In this document: in pieces, positions 6,889 through 14,989 of the stretch
Layout: each line of letters starts with the position of its first letter
Numbering within the stretch: the first letter of the stretch is position 1
Source: Alistipes sp.
GTDB lineage: Bacteria > Bacteroidota > Bacteroidia > Bacteroidales > Rikenellaceae
Assembly (NCBI GenBank): GCA_029065825.1
Contig: JAIEHQ010000098.1
Coordinates: 1-15,000, forward strand
Reading direction: 5' to 3'
Length of the DNA stretch: 15,000 bases
Position numbers and translations under genes: made by a program
Notes under the pieces: generated by a model
What the model was told of the DNA's origin: nothing
Database searches by the model: none
Seen by the model: the letters and a program-made list of their open reading frames with translations, nothing else

Positions 6889-9234
6889 TCACGCCACCCG
6901 CAGCGTTACCTCCTCGCGGTCGGCATCGACCACCACACGGCCGCCGTCGGGCAATCCGCCGTCGATTATCAGTTCCGAGAGCGGATCCTCCACCCGGTCG
7001 AGCAGCGTACGCTTCAGCGCACGAGCGCCGCAGCTGCGTTCGTATCCGAGCAGCGCCAGCTTCCGGCGCGCCCGGTCGGTCACTTCGAGCCGATAACCCA
7101 ACCGGTCCGTCCGGCGGCGCAGCCCCTCCAGTTCCAGCTCCACGATCCGCTCCGCATCGCTCAGTTCGAGCGCACGGAACAGCACCACGTCGTCAATCCT
7201 GTTGAGAAATTCGGGCCGGAAAGTCTCTTCGAGCGCACGGCGGTACTCCGCCTCCGATGCCGCCCGCACGGCCTCCGACTTCGAGCGGGTGCCGTAGCCC
7301 ACCTGCACACGCCGCAATGCCGCAGCCTGCGACCCGACGTTCGAGGTCATCACGATCAACGTATTACGGAAATCGACCCGCCGTCCTCCGCCGTCAGTCA
7401 GGTGCCCGTCGTCGAAGAGCTGCAACAGGGTGTCGAACACCTCGGGATGGGCCTTCTCGATCTCGTCGAGCAGCACCACCGAATAGGGCTTGCGGCGCAC
7501 CGCCTCGGTCAGCTGGCCCCCCTCGCCGTAGCCGACATACCCCGGGGGCGAGCCGATCAGCCTCGCCACGTTGTGTTTCTCGGCATATTCGCTCATGTCG
7601 AGTCGGATCAATCCCCGCTCGCCCTCGAAAAGCCAGCTGGAAAGCTCCTTGGCCAACAGGGTCTTGCCCACTCCCGTCGGACCGACCAGCAGGAACACAC
7701 CGATCGGACGGGTCTCCTCCCGAAGCCCCGCACGCGAACGCCGGATCGCCCGGGCGATCCGCTCGACCGCCTGCTCCTGCCCCACGACCCGGCCGCTCAG
7801 GTACCCGACCAGCCCGCGCAGCCGTTCGCTCTCGGCCTCCGAGAGACGTTGCAGAGGCACCCCGCTCATCGAGGTCACGACCCGCTCTATATCTTCGCGA
7901 CGCACCGCGCAAGGCCCCTCTTCCTCCGCTGCGCCACAGACCGCAGCGCTGCCGCCATCGGGTGCCGCCCCTTGCGGTGTTCGGTCGGGCAGTCCGCACC
8001 CCGCCATCCGGACGGATGCCCCGGCTTCGTCCATCGCGTCGATCGCCTTGTCGGGAAAGTTGCGCTCCGGAAGGTAGCGTCCCGTCAGCGCGACGCACGC
8101 CCGCAGCGCCTCGTCCGTATAGCGGACCCCGTGATGCCGCTGGTAGCAGGGAGCCAGCCGACGGAGAATCTCCAGCGTCTGCTCTGCCGAGGGAGCCTCG
8201 ACGGACAGGGGCTGAAACCTCCGTTCGAGCGCCGGATCCTTTTCGATGCCCGCACGGTACTCGTCGCACGTGGTGGCACCGATCAGTTGCAACTCGCCAC
8301 GGGCCAGGGCCGGCTTGAGGATATTGGCCGCATCGAGGCTTCCCTGCGTCGCTCCTGTCCCCGCAATGGTGTGGATCTCATCGATGAAGAGGATCGTATC
8401 TCCCCTGCGGCGCAACTCCTCCAGCAGCTGCCGCATCCGCTCCTCGAATTCGCCCCGGAATTTGGTGCCGGCCACCAGCGAAGCCATGTCGAGCGAAAAG
8501 AGCCGCTTCCCTCGCAGCGCCTCGGGCACCTCGCCCGCAGCCATCCGCAGCGCCAGTCCTTCGACCACGGCGCTCTTGCCCACCCCCGCCTCGCCGATGA
8601 GCAGCGGATTGTTCTTCCTGCGCCGGGCAAGGATCCGCACGAGCCGCTCGGTCTCCCTCTCGCGCCCTACGACCGGATCTATCCGCCCCCGGAGCGCCTC
8701 CCGGGTCAGGTCGGTGCCGAATCCTTCGAGCAGCCCCGCGCCGTGCTCCATCCCGCCCGGCTCCCCGCCGACCAGACGCAGCTCCGGCTCCTCGTCCCGG
8801 TCGCCCAGCTCCCGCATCCGGGCCATCACGGTCGCGAAATCGATCCCGTAGAGAGCGAGCACCCGCACCGTCGCCGTGCGGGGATCGGTCAGCACATGTA
8901 ACAACGCATGGGCGGTCGATATGTCGCGCGCATCGGCGAAAAGCTCCCGCAGCTGTGCGGTATATCGGGTAAAATACTCTTCGGGCGAACAGACGGCGGA
9001 ATCCTCCGGAGGAGCCATCTGCTCTTCGATCCGCCGCCGGACCTGCACCAGCTCCCAGTCCTGCAACAGCGAGGAGAGAATACGACAAGCCGCCGTCCCC
9101 TCCGTCCGCAATATACCGAGCACCAGACGGTCCTTGAGCGAGTGGGCGACCTGGGCGGCAGAGGACTCCACGAGAGTCCGGGCGATAAGCTCTTCGAGCG
9201 TTTTGGAAATCTTTGCCTGCATCTTCTTCGTCAT
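6889..9234 (-). CDS. Double-AAA+ Clp unfoldase, ClpC/ClpA type, without ClpC middle domain
   Basis: The 781-residue protein is an HSP100 unfoldase that would feed substrates to ClpP. The order is: Clp N-domain (about 1-145, two weak helical repeats); AAA+ module 1 with Walker A GEAGVGKS (214-221), pore-loop region TKFRG (257-261), Walker B LFIDEIH (282-288) and arginines 338-339; a short linker (410-444); AAA+ module 2 with Walker A GPTGVGKT (518-525), GYVGYG pore loop (565-570), Walker B LLDEIE (588-593), RPEFLNR (673-679) and sensor-2 GAR (736-738). The ClpP-docking position reads VGY (645-647). ClpC proteins normally carry a coiled-coil middle domain with a UVR motif after module 1. Here a Gly/Ala-rich linker of about 35 residues takes its place, as in ClpA. 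The C-terminal part looks more ClpC/ClpB-like, so I give no symbol. The start is the ATG at 9234; the Met at codon 5 is an alternative. Confidence 0.93.
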   Translation of the reverse strand: MTKKMQAKISKTLEELIARTLVESSAAQVAHSLKDRLVLGILRTEGTAACRILSSLLQDWELVQVRRRIEEQMAPPEDSAVCSPEEYFTRYTAQLRELFADARDISTAHALLHVLTDPRTATVRVLALYGIDFATVMARMRELGDRDEEPELRLVGGEPGGMEHGAGLLEGFGTDLTREALRGRIDPVVGRERETERLVRILARRRKNNPLLIGEAGVGKSAVVEGLALRMAAGEVPEALRGKRLFSLDMASLVAGTKFRGEFEERMRQLLEELRRRGDTILFIDEIHTIAGTGATQGSLDAANILKPALARGELQLIGATTCDEYRAGIEKDPALERRFQPLSVEAPSAEQTLEILRRLAPCYQRHHGVRYTDEALRACVALTGRYLPERNFPDKAIDAMDEAGASVRMAGCGLPDRTPQGAAPDGGSAAVCGAAEEEGPCAVRREDIERVVTSMSGVPLQRLSEAESERLRGLVGYLSGRVVGQEQAVERIARAIRRSRAGLREETRPIGVFLLVGPTGVGKTLLAKELSSWLFEGERGLIRLDMSEYAEKHNVARLIGSPPGYVGYGEGGQLTEAVRRKPYSVVLLDEIEKAHPEVFDTLLQLFDDGHLTDGGGRRVDFRNTLIVMTSNVGSQAAALRRVQVGYGTRSKSEAVRAASEAEYRRALEETFRPEFLNRIDDVVLFRALELSDAERIVELELEGLRRRTDRLGYRLEVTDRARRKLALLGYERSCGARALKRTLLDRVEDPLSELIIDGGLPDGGRVVVDADREEVTLRVA

Positions 9235-9324
9235 TTCTTCGTTTCGATTCGGAGAAATAACGAAAAACCGCCGTTCGATATTATGTTAAATTGCATGAAG
9301 GCCGCTCCGGCAGGGCCTCGCTCC

Positions 9325-9366
9325 GAAAAACAAGGGTCCGCTTCCCGACGGGAAAGCGGACCCTTG
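9325..9366 (-). terminator. Rho-independent terminator of tkt
   Basis: CAAGGGTCCGCTT (9331-9343) pairs with AAGCGGACCCTTG (9354-9366), with a further CCCG/CGGG pairing inside. On the minus strand TTTTTC follows. It lies 22 bases after the tkt stop and ahead of the unfoldase gene, so that gene likely has its own promoter within 9235-9324, although I see only a poor match (TATTTCTC, 9259-9252). Confidence 0.9.
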
Positions 9367-9387
9367 TTTCGCACTTCGCAGGCGGCT

Positions 9388-11418
9388 CTATTTTCCGAGC
9401 AGCTTCTTTACTTCTTCGCAAACGGTCCGGCCGTTGTAGCCGAACTTCTCGTCGAGCACCTTGTAGGGGGCCGAATAACCGAAATGATCCAGTCCGTGAA
9501 TCGTACCGTTCTCGCCCACCATGCCGAGCAGCGTTACCGGCAGTCCCGAGGTCAGTCCGTAACGGACCACACCCTGAGGCAGCACCGTCTGTTGGTAGGA
9601 GCGGGGCTGGTCGCGGAAGAGCCCCTCGCTCGGGACACTAACCACGCGCACCGCAATGCCCTCCTTGGACAGCAGCTCCGCACCCTCGATCAGGGTCGCC
9701 ACCTCCGATCCCGAGGCGAGCATAACCACCGCCGGATGGGCGGTATCGGCCACGATGTAGGCACCCTTCGAAAGCTGGGCAGCCTCCTCACGGCGGCTAC
9801 GGCTCAATGCCGGCAGGTCGTTGATGTTCTGACGCGAGAGAATGAGCGCCACCGGACGACGCTCCTCGAGCGCCAGTTTCCATGCGGTAACGGTCTCCTC
9901 GCCATCGGCCGGACGCAGCACGACCATCGAGCGCTCGCCCTGATGATTTTTCAGGTGCTCCATCAGACGGATCTGCGCCTCGTGCTCTATGGGCTGATGC
10001 GTCGGACCGTCCTCGCCCACGCGGAACGAGTCGTGCGACCAGACATAGATCACATGCAGGCGCATGAGCGCCGAGAGGCGCACGGCCGGCTTCATGTAGT
10101 CCGAGAAGACGAAGAAAGTGCCGCAGGCCGGGATCACGCCGCCGTGCAGCGCCATGCCGTTCATCACGCAGGCCATCGTCAGCTCCGAGACACCCGCCTG
10201 GAAGAACTTGCCCGAGAAATCGCCCTTGGCGAAAGCCTTGGTCTTCTTCAGGTAGCCGTCCGTCTTGTCCGAGTTGCAGAGATCGGCCGAAGCGACGATC
10301 AGGTTCTCGACCCGCTCGGCATAGAACGAGAGCACCGATGCCGAAGCGGCACGGGTAGCACCGTTAGCTTTGATCTCCAAGGTCTTGTAGTCCATATCGG
10401 GCACCTCTCCCGAAAGGAAGAGGTCGAGTTTGCGCGCCAGTTCGCGGTTCTGCGAGCGCCATGCGGCCTCCGTCTCGCGCTGCTCGGCGGCCCAGGCCCG
10501 CAGCTCCTCGCGGCGTGCCGCGAAAAGCGCCTCGCTCTCGGCAAAGAAGGCGAACGGATTCTCGGGATCGCCGCCCAGATTGCGCACCGTCGCCGCGAAG
10601 TCGGCTCCGGCCGCCGTCAGCGGCTGTCCGTGCGTCGATACCTTGTCCTCGAAACTCGTGCCGTCGGCCGCGACCGCACCCTTGCCCATTACCGTGCGGC
10701 CGATGATGAGCGTCGGACGCTCCTGCTCGGCATTGGCGGCCGTCAGCGCCTCGCGGATCTGATCCACGTCGTGACCGTCGATCCGGAGCACGTTCCAGCC
10801 CCAGGCCTCGTATTTCATGGCGACATTTTCGGTATCGACCTCATCGACCTTGGTCGAGAGCTGCACGTTGTTGGCATCGTAATACATGATCAGGTTGCTC
10901 ATGCCCAGATGCCCCGCGATGCGGCCCACGCCCTGCGAGACCTCCTCCTCGATACCTCCGTCCGAAATGTAGGCGTAGGTCTTGTGCGCCTGCCACTCCC
11001 CGAAACGGGCGACGAGGAAGCGCTCGGCGATAGCCGCACCCAGCGCCATCGCATGTCCCTGTCCCAGCGGGCCGGAGGTGTTCTCCACACCGCGCATCGC
11101 GTCCGCCTCGGGATGTCCCGGCGTCACGCTGCCCCACTGCCGCAGGTTGCGCAGGTCCTCGACCGAATAGTTGCCCGCCAGCGCCAGCGTCGCATAGAGC
11201 ATCGGCGACATGTGGCCCGGATCGAGGAAAAAGCGGTCGCGGAAGGGATAATCCATGCGATCGGGATCATAGCGCAGGAACTCGGTGTAGAGCACCGCCA
11301 TGAAATCCGCACCGCCCATCGCACCGCCCGGATGACCCGATTTGGCTTTCTCGACCATCGCGGCCGCAAGGATGCGGATATTGTCCGCCGTACGCATGAT
11401 TTCGGATTTTGTTGCCAT
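9388..11418 (-). CDS. tkt: Transketolase
   Basis: Transketolase moves two-carbon ketol units between sugar phosphates in the non-oxidative pentose phosphate pathway, using thiamine diphosphate and Mg2+. The 676-residue protein is a full-length single-chain enzyme. It has SGHPGG (27-32), GHMSP (68-72), TSGPLGQG (114-121), and the ThDP-binding SDGGIEEEV (152-160) with YYDANN (179-184). It also has ELTMACVMNGMALHGG (from 412), whose Glu412 aligns with the cofactor-activating glutamate, then SHDSFRVGEDGPTHQP (461-476) and LILSRQN. The first glycine of the classical GDG is serine, which as far as I recall is usual in Bacteroidota enzymes. The Asp that binds the metal is kept. The C-terminal domain includes HFGYSAPYKVLDEKFGY. 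It sits between clpX and the unfoldase gene, with its own promoter and terminator, so it need not share their regulation. Confidence 0.97.
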   Translation of the reverse strand: MATKSEIMRTADNIRILAAAMVEKAKSGHPGGAMGGADFMAVLYTEFLRYDPDRMDYPFRDRFFLDPGHMSPMLYATLALAGNYSVEDLRNLRQWGSVTPGHPEADAMRGVENTSGPLGQGHAMALGAAIAERFLVARFGEWQAHKTYAYISDGGIEEEVSQGVGRIAGHLGMSNLIMYYDANNVQLSTKVDEVDTENVAMKYEAWGWNVLRIDGHDVDQIREALTAANAEQERPTLIIGRTVMGKGAVAADGTSFEDKVSTHGQPLTAAGADFAATVRNLGGDPENPFAFFAESEALFAARREELRAWAAEQRETEAAWRSQNRELARKLDLFLSGEVPDMDYKTLEIKANGATRAASASVLSFYAERVENLIVASADLCNSDKTDGYLKKTKAFAKGDFSGKFFQAGVSELTMACVMNGMALHGGVIPACGTFFVFSDYMKPAVRLSALMRLHVIYVWSHDSFRVGEDGPTHQPIEHEAQIRLMEHLKNHQGERSMVVLRPADGEETVTAWKLALEERRPVALILSRQNINDLPALSRSRREEAAQLSKGAYIVADTAHPAVVMLASGSEVATLIEGAELLSKEGIAVRVVSVPSEGLFRDQPRSYQQTVLPQGVVRYGLTSGLPVTLLGMVGENGTIHGLDHFGYSAPYKVLDEKFGYNGRTVCEEVKKLLGK

Positions 11419-11473
11419 AAGGAAAGATTATCTGTACTTTTATGATTAATATGCTTTACGAATCTTCGGGAGA

Positions 11474-11481
11474 CAAATTTA
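11474..11481 (-). promoter_or_regulatory. -7 promoter element of tkt
   Basis: TAAATTTG on the minus strand is an exact TAnnTTTG match, about 56 bases before the tkt ATG and 15 bases beyond the clpX stop. No TTG is found at the usual 19-21 spacing. No clear terminator for clpX is visible in the 77-base gap, so read-through from clpX is also possible. Confidence 0.55.
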
Positions 11482-11495
11482 ATACAAAACCGCCA

Positions 11496-12794
11496 TTACC
11501 CGTTCTGCTTCATGTCCAAAAATTTCTTCTTCTCGAATTTTTCACGCGCATAGGGAAGCGTGACCTCGAAACGGCGCGCCCCCGACGACGGCAGGTCGAA
11601 CATCGTGTCGATCATGATCGCCTCGCAGATCGAGCGCAGGCCGCGCGCGCCGAGCTTGTACTCGATCGCCTTATCGACAATGTAGTCCAGCACCTCGGGC
11701 CGGAACGTAAGCTCCACCCCGTCGATCGCGAACAGACGCTCGTACTGCCGCACGATCGCGTTCTTCGGTTCGGTCAGGATGGCCCGGAGCGCTTCGCGTC
11801 CGAGCGGCTCCATGTAGGTCAGCACCGGAAGACGCCCCACCAGTTCGGGAATCAGGCCGAACGACTTGAGGTCCTGCGGCATGACATACTGCATCAGGTT
11901 GTTGCGGTCGATCGACTCGTTGGCCGCACCGGAGGCCCGGCCGTATCCCATCGCCCGGGTGTTGATCCGCTGGGCGATCTTCTTCTCGATGCCGTCGAAC
12001 GCACCGCCGCAGATGAACAGAATGTTGCGCGTATTGACCTGCACGAACTGCTGCTCGGGGTGCTTGCGCCCGCCCTGGGGCGGCACATTGACGGTCGTCC
12101 CCTCCAGAATCTTCAGGAGCGCCTGCTGCACCCCCTCGCCCGACACGTCGCGCGTGAGCGAAGGGTTGTCGCTCTTGCGGGCGATCTTGTCGATCTCGTC
12201 GATGAAGACGATGCCCCGCTCGGCCTGCTCCACGTCGTAGGAGGCCACCTGCAGCAGCCGCGAAAGGATGCTCTCGACATCCTCGCCCACATAGCCGGCC
12301 TCGGTCAGCACCGTGGCATCGACGATAGTAAAGGGCACGTCGAGCAGGCGGGCGATCGTGCGGGCCAGCAGCGTCTTGCCCGTACCGGTCGAACCCACCA
12401 GCACGATATTCGACTTGTCGATCTCCACGTCGTCCTTGCAGTCCGGTGCCAGCAACCGTTTGTAGTGGTTGTAAACCGCCACCGACATGTAACGTTTGGC
12501 AGCCTCCTGACCGATTACGTACTGATCGAGGAACTGCTTGATCTCATGAGGCTTCATCAGATCCTCGTATTTCATCGCCGGCCGTTTGCGCTTGCCCTTG
12601 ACGGGAGCCGCATCCTCCTCCAGCACGTTGTTCTCGACCAGCATCAGGTATCCCTTCTCGATGCACTTGCTGCAAATGTTGCAGCCGCTGCGCGACGAGT
12701 TGAGCAGAATGGCTCCGTCGCTGCGGCGTGCCCCGCAGAAGGCGCATGCGTCGGTCTCGTTCTCGAAAGAGTCTCCTCCGTAATTCTTCGTCAT
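11496..12794 (-). CDS. clpX: ClpX, AAA+ unfoldase of the ClpXP protease
   Basis: ClpX is a hexameric unfoldase that recognises tagged proteins and threads them into ClpP. The 432-residue protein has an N-terminal zinc-binding domain with CAFC (17-20) and ICSKC (40-44). The AAA+ core has Walker A GSTGTGKT (134-141), pore-1 loop GYVG (167-170), Walker B VFIDEID (196-202), the RKH loop (243-245), GLIPELVGRLP (313-323), and sensor-2 GARG (382-385). The ClpP-contacting IGF loop is replaced by MGY at 282-284. The spacing between zinc cysteine pairs is 20 residues, slightly more than the common 18. There are only 7 bases between the clpP stop and this start, so the two are co-transcribed. Length is normal for the family. 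Confidence 0.97.
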   Translation of the reverse strand: MTKNYGGDSFENETDACAFCGARRSDGAILLNSSRSGCNICSKCIEKGYLMLVENNVLEEDAAPVKGKRKRPAMKYEDLMKPHEIKQFLDQYVIGQEAAKRYMSVAVYNHYKRLLAPDCKDDVEIDKSNIVLVGSTGTGKTLLARTIARLLDVPFTIVDATVLTEAGYVGEDVESILSRLLQVASYDVEQAERGIVFIDEIDKIARKSDNPSLTRDVSGEGVQQALLKILEGTTVNVPPQGGRKHPEQQFVQVNTRNILFICGGAFDGIEKKIAQRINTRAMGYGRASGAANESIDRNNLMQYVMPQDLKSFGLIPELVGRLPVLTYMEPLGREALRAILTEPKNAIVRQYERLFAIDGVELTFRPEVLDYIVDKAIEYKLGARGLRSICEAIMIDTMFDLPSSGARRFEVTLPYAREKFEKKKFLDMKQNG

Positions 12795-12801
12795 GGTGCG
12801 A

Positions 12802-13467
12802 TTATCCTCGTTTGGTCAATACTTCGTCGATCAGGCCATACTCCTTAGCCTCCGCGGCCGACAGCCAGTAGTCCCGGTCGGCATCCTTCTCGATGGTCTC
12901 GATCGGCACTCCCGAATGGGCCGACAGAATCTCGTACAGCTCCCGCTTGGTCTTGAGAATCTGCCGTGCCGTGATCTCTATGTCGGATGCCTGACCCTGA
13001 GCGCCGCCCAGCGGCTGATGGATCATGACCCGCGCATGGGGCAGCGCCGAACGCTTGCCTGCGGCACCGGCCGTCAGCAGCACCGCACCCATCGAGGCAG
13101 CCAGCCCCGTGCAGATGGTCGCCACGTCGGGCTGCACGAGCTGCATCGTGTCGTAGATTCCCAGACCCGCCGTGACCGATCCGCCGGGCGAGTTGATGTA
13201 GATCTGAATGTCCCGCTCCGGATCGACCGACTCCAGAAACAGCAGCTGCGCCTGGATGATGTTGGCCGCATCGTCGTAGATCGGCGCACCGAGGAAGATG
13301 ATGCGGTCCATCATGAGCCGCGAGAAAACGTCCATCGTCGCCACGTTCAACTGCCGCTCCTCGATGATCGTCGGGGAGACGTAGGCCGCATACTGCGACC
13401 GGAAATCGTGCAACTTCAAACTGCTCAGGCCGCAATGCAGGCGAGCGTATTCTTCGAATTCTGACAT
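12802..13467 (-). CDS. clpP: ClpP, ATP-dependent Clp protease proteolytic subunit
   Basis: ClpP is the barrel-shaped serine protease that degrades proteins delivered by ClpX and other Clp unfoldases. With the ATG at 13465-13467 the protein has 221 residues. The catalytic triad is in place: Ser125 in GLAASMGAVLL, His150 in MIHQPLGGAQGQ and Asp199 in DADRDYW. The Ser-His and His-Asp spacings (25 and 49) are the same as in E. coli ClpP. The oxyanion-forming NSPGGSV is at 92-98. The frame stays open 37 codons further upstream, but that part is Ala/Arg/Pro-rich and unlike a ClpP N-terminus, so I use the later start. It is followed after 7 bases by clpX and preceded after 196 bases by tig. Confidence 0.97.
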   Translation of the reverse strand: MSEFEEYARLHCGLSSLKLHDFRSQYAAYVSPTIIEERQLNVATMDVFSRLMMDRIIFLGAPIYDDAANIIQAQLLFLESVDPERDIQIYINSPGGSVTAGLGIYDTMQLVQPDVATICTGLAASMGAVLLTAGAAGKRSALPHARVMIHQPLGGAQGQASDIEITARQILKTKRELYEILSAHSGVPIETIEKDADRDYWLSAAEAKEYGLIDEVLTKRG

Positions 13468-13499
13468 ACTAACGTAAATATTATGAGGCGTTCCGTTCC

Positions 13500-13574
13500 G
13501 CCGCGGCAACCGCCGAACCCCGTCCGGCGGACAGAGCCGCCCGGCAGGACACCTCGCCGCGGCAGCCGCCGACC
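13500..13574. repeat. 17-base direct repeat in the tig-clpP gap
   Basis: GCCGCGGCAACCGCCGA (13500-13516) and GCCGCGGCAGCCGCCGA (13556-13572) differ at one base and start 56 bases apart, just upstream of clpP. Both copies are very GC-rich. They could be a regulatory duplication or low-complexity chance. Confidence 0.55.
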
Positions 13575-13583
13575 GCAAACGAA

Positions 13584-13626
13584 GAACTCTGAGGGAAAGA
13601 TCGCCCGGACCAAACCCGCAGAGTTC
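13584..13626 (-). terminator. Possible weak terminator or processing hairpin after tig
   Basis: On the minus strand GAACTCTG (13626-13619) pairs with CAGAGTTC (13591-13584), with a further GGG/CCC pairing inside, around a large loop. TTCGTTTG follows, which is only a modest T-tract. It lies 38 bases after the tig stop and might reduce read-through into clpP. Confidence 0.35.
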
Positions 13627-13635
13627 CCAATCGGA

Positions 13636-13653
13636 GCGGTCCGCTGCGACCGC
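13636..13653 (-). repeat. Small hairpin directly after tig
   Basis: GCGGTC (13636-13641) pairs with GACCGC (13648-13653) around a 6-base loop, about 10 bases after the tig stop codon. No T-run follows on the minus strand, so on its own it is unlikely to terminate transcription. Confidence 0.4.
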
Positions 13654-13663
13654 CTGTTTCGAT

Positions 13664-14989
13664 TTAGATTTCCTGAGCCAGCTTCGCGAACTCCTCGGTC
13701 GATACGGCCTGCTCGGTTACCGTGATCTTCGACTTCACGTCCTCGACCACCTTCTTCTCGTAGAGCTTCTCGTAGATCTTCTGACCCTGCTCGCGGTCCT
13801 CAAGAATCTTCTTGGCGTAGTTCTCCAGCATCTCGTCCGGAGCCGAGGGCAGCCCATACTGTGCGAACTGGGCCTGAGCCAGCGCCTTGGCCTCTTCGGT
13901 CGCCTCCTCGGCCGTAACGTTCAGGTTATCCTGCTTGATGAAGTATTTCTGCAGGTAGTTCCACGAGAAGAGCTTGACGAACGAGTCGAAATCCTTCTCG
14001 ATCTCCTCTTTCGAGAACTTGCCCTCGTTGATGACGTAGAGCCAGCGCTTGAGGAACTCGACCGGCATCTGCAGGTCGGCCTTCTTCAGCAGGAAGTCGC
14101 GCAGCTGCAGCGTGAAGAGGTAGTCGCTCTCGCGGCGCAGCTCCTTGCCGATCTCCGCGTCGATGAACGCCTCGAACTCCTCGACCGTCTTGACGTTGCC
14201 GCCGGGGAAAGCCATCTTGAAGAACTCCTCGTTCAGCTCCGGCTCAGCGAACTTGCGGATCTTGGTAATCTCGAGCGTAAATTCGGGATTGATTCCCTCC
14301 AGTTCGGCCTCCTTGACCTGCAGGATGGCGGCGCGCTGTGCGGGCGACTTGTAAAGTTCGTTGATGTTTACCGTAGTCTTGTAGCCCACCTTCTGACCGA
14401 TGAAGGGCTTGCGCTCCTCCTCGCCCATCGACACCAGTCCGACGTAGGCATCCTCGATCTTCATATCGCCGTTGTCGAGCGTCACGTTGAGCGCTTCGTC
14501 GGCCACCACCTCGTCGGTATCGGCCAGACGGCCGTAGCGGCGCAGGTAGTTCGAGCGGTAGTTGTCGTGCATCTGCTTGTCGATGGCGATGGCATAGTAG
14601 GTCATGCGGTCCTTGTCCGAGAGGGAGAGCTTCACCTCGGGAGCCTCGCCGATCTCGAAGACGAATTCGAACTCCGTACCGTTCTCGAAGTCGAAATCGC
14701 CCTGCTCGTCGGAGGGGATCACGTCGCCCACGTAGTCGATGTTCTCCTTCTGCAGGTATTCGAAAACGGACTCCGAAGCGATGCGGTAGGCCTGCTCGGC
14801 CAGCACGCCGCGGCCGTACATCTTCTTGATGATTCCCATCGGCACCATGCCGGGACGGAAACCGGGAATGTTGGCCTTGCGTCTGTACTCGCGCAGGGAC
14901 TTCTCGACGGCTGCGCCGTAATCCTTTTCATCGACCATCGCCTTGATAAGCGATACGTTCTGTTCGCGTTGTTCTCTTACGATATTCAT
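13664..14989 (-). CDS. tig: Trigger factor, ribosome-associated chaperone
   Basis: Trigger factor binds near the ribosome exit tunnel and shields nascent chains. The 441-residue protein has the three-part layout. The N-terminal ribosome-binding domain (about 1-115) contains the signature NIPGFRPGMVP (40-50). A middle domain (about 150-245) sits in the place of the FKBP-type prolyl isomerase domain. The long helical C-terminal chaperone domain follows (about 260-441), with many charged residues. The middle domain lacks obvious FKBP catalytic motifs by eye, so isomerase activity is doubtful. The ATG at 14989 gives MNIVREQREQNVSLIKAMV, the expected first strand. The upstream region is outside the window except for 11 bases. 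It precedes clpP-clpX on the same strand, the conserved tig-clpP-clpX order seen in many bacteria. Confidence 0.95.
   Translation of the reverse strand: MNIVREQREQNVSLIKAMVDEKDYGAAVEKSLREYRRKANIPGFRPGMVPMGIIKKMYGRGVLAEQAYRIASESVFEYLQKENIDYVGDVIPSDEQGDFDFENGTEFEFVFEIGEAPEVKLSLSDKDRMTYYAIAIDKQMHDNYRSNYLRRYGRLADTDEVVADEALNVTLDNGDMKIEDAYVGLVSMGEEERKPFIGQKVGYKTTVNINELYKSPAQRAAILQVKEAELEGINPEFTLEITKIRKFAEPELNEEFFKMAFPGGNVKTVEEFEAFIDAEIGKELRRESDYLFTLQLRDFLLKKADLQMPVEFLKRWLYVINEGKFSKEEIEKDFDSFVKLFSWNYLQKYFIKQDNLNVTAEEATEEAKALAQAQFAQYGLPSAPDEMLENYAKKILEDREQGQKIYEKLYEKKVVEDVKSKITVTEQAVSTEEFAKLAQEI

Noticed and set aside
8908..11445. 845-codon plus-strand open frame
   Set aside because: It runs antisense to tkt and the start of the unfoldase gene, both well supported. 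GC-rich codon use leaves few stops on the opposite strand, and no recognisable domain appears.
11442..12848. 468-codon plus-strand open frame
   Set aside because: It is antisense to clpX and has shadow-type composition.
13468..13578. N-terminal extension of ClpP by 37 codons
   Set aside because: The added residues are Ala/Arg/Pro-rich and derive from the GC-rich direct repeats. ClpP from the ATG at 13467 already has a normal length and start.
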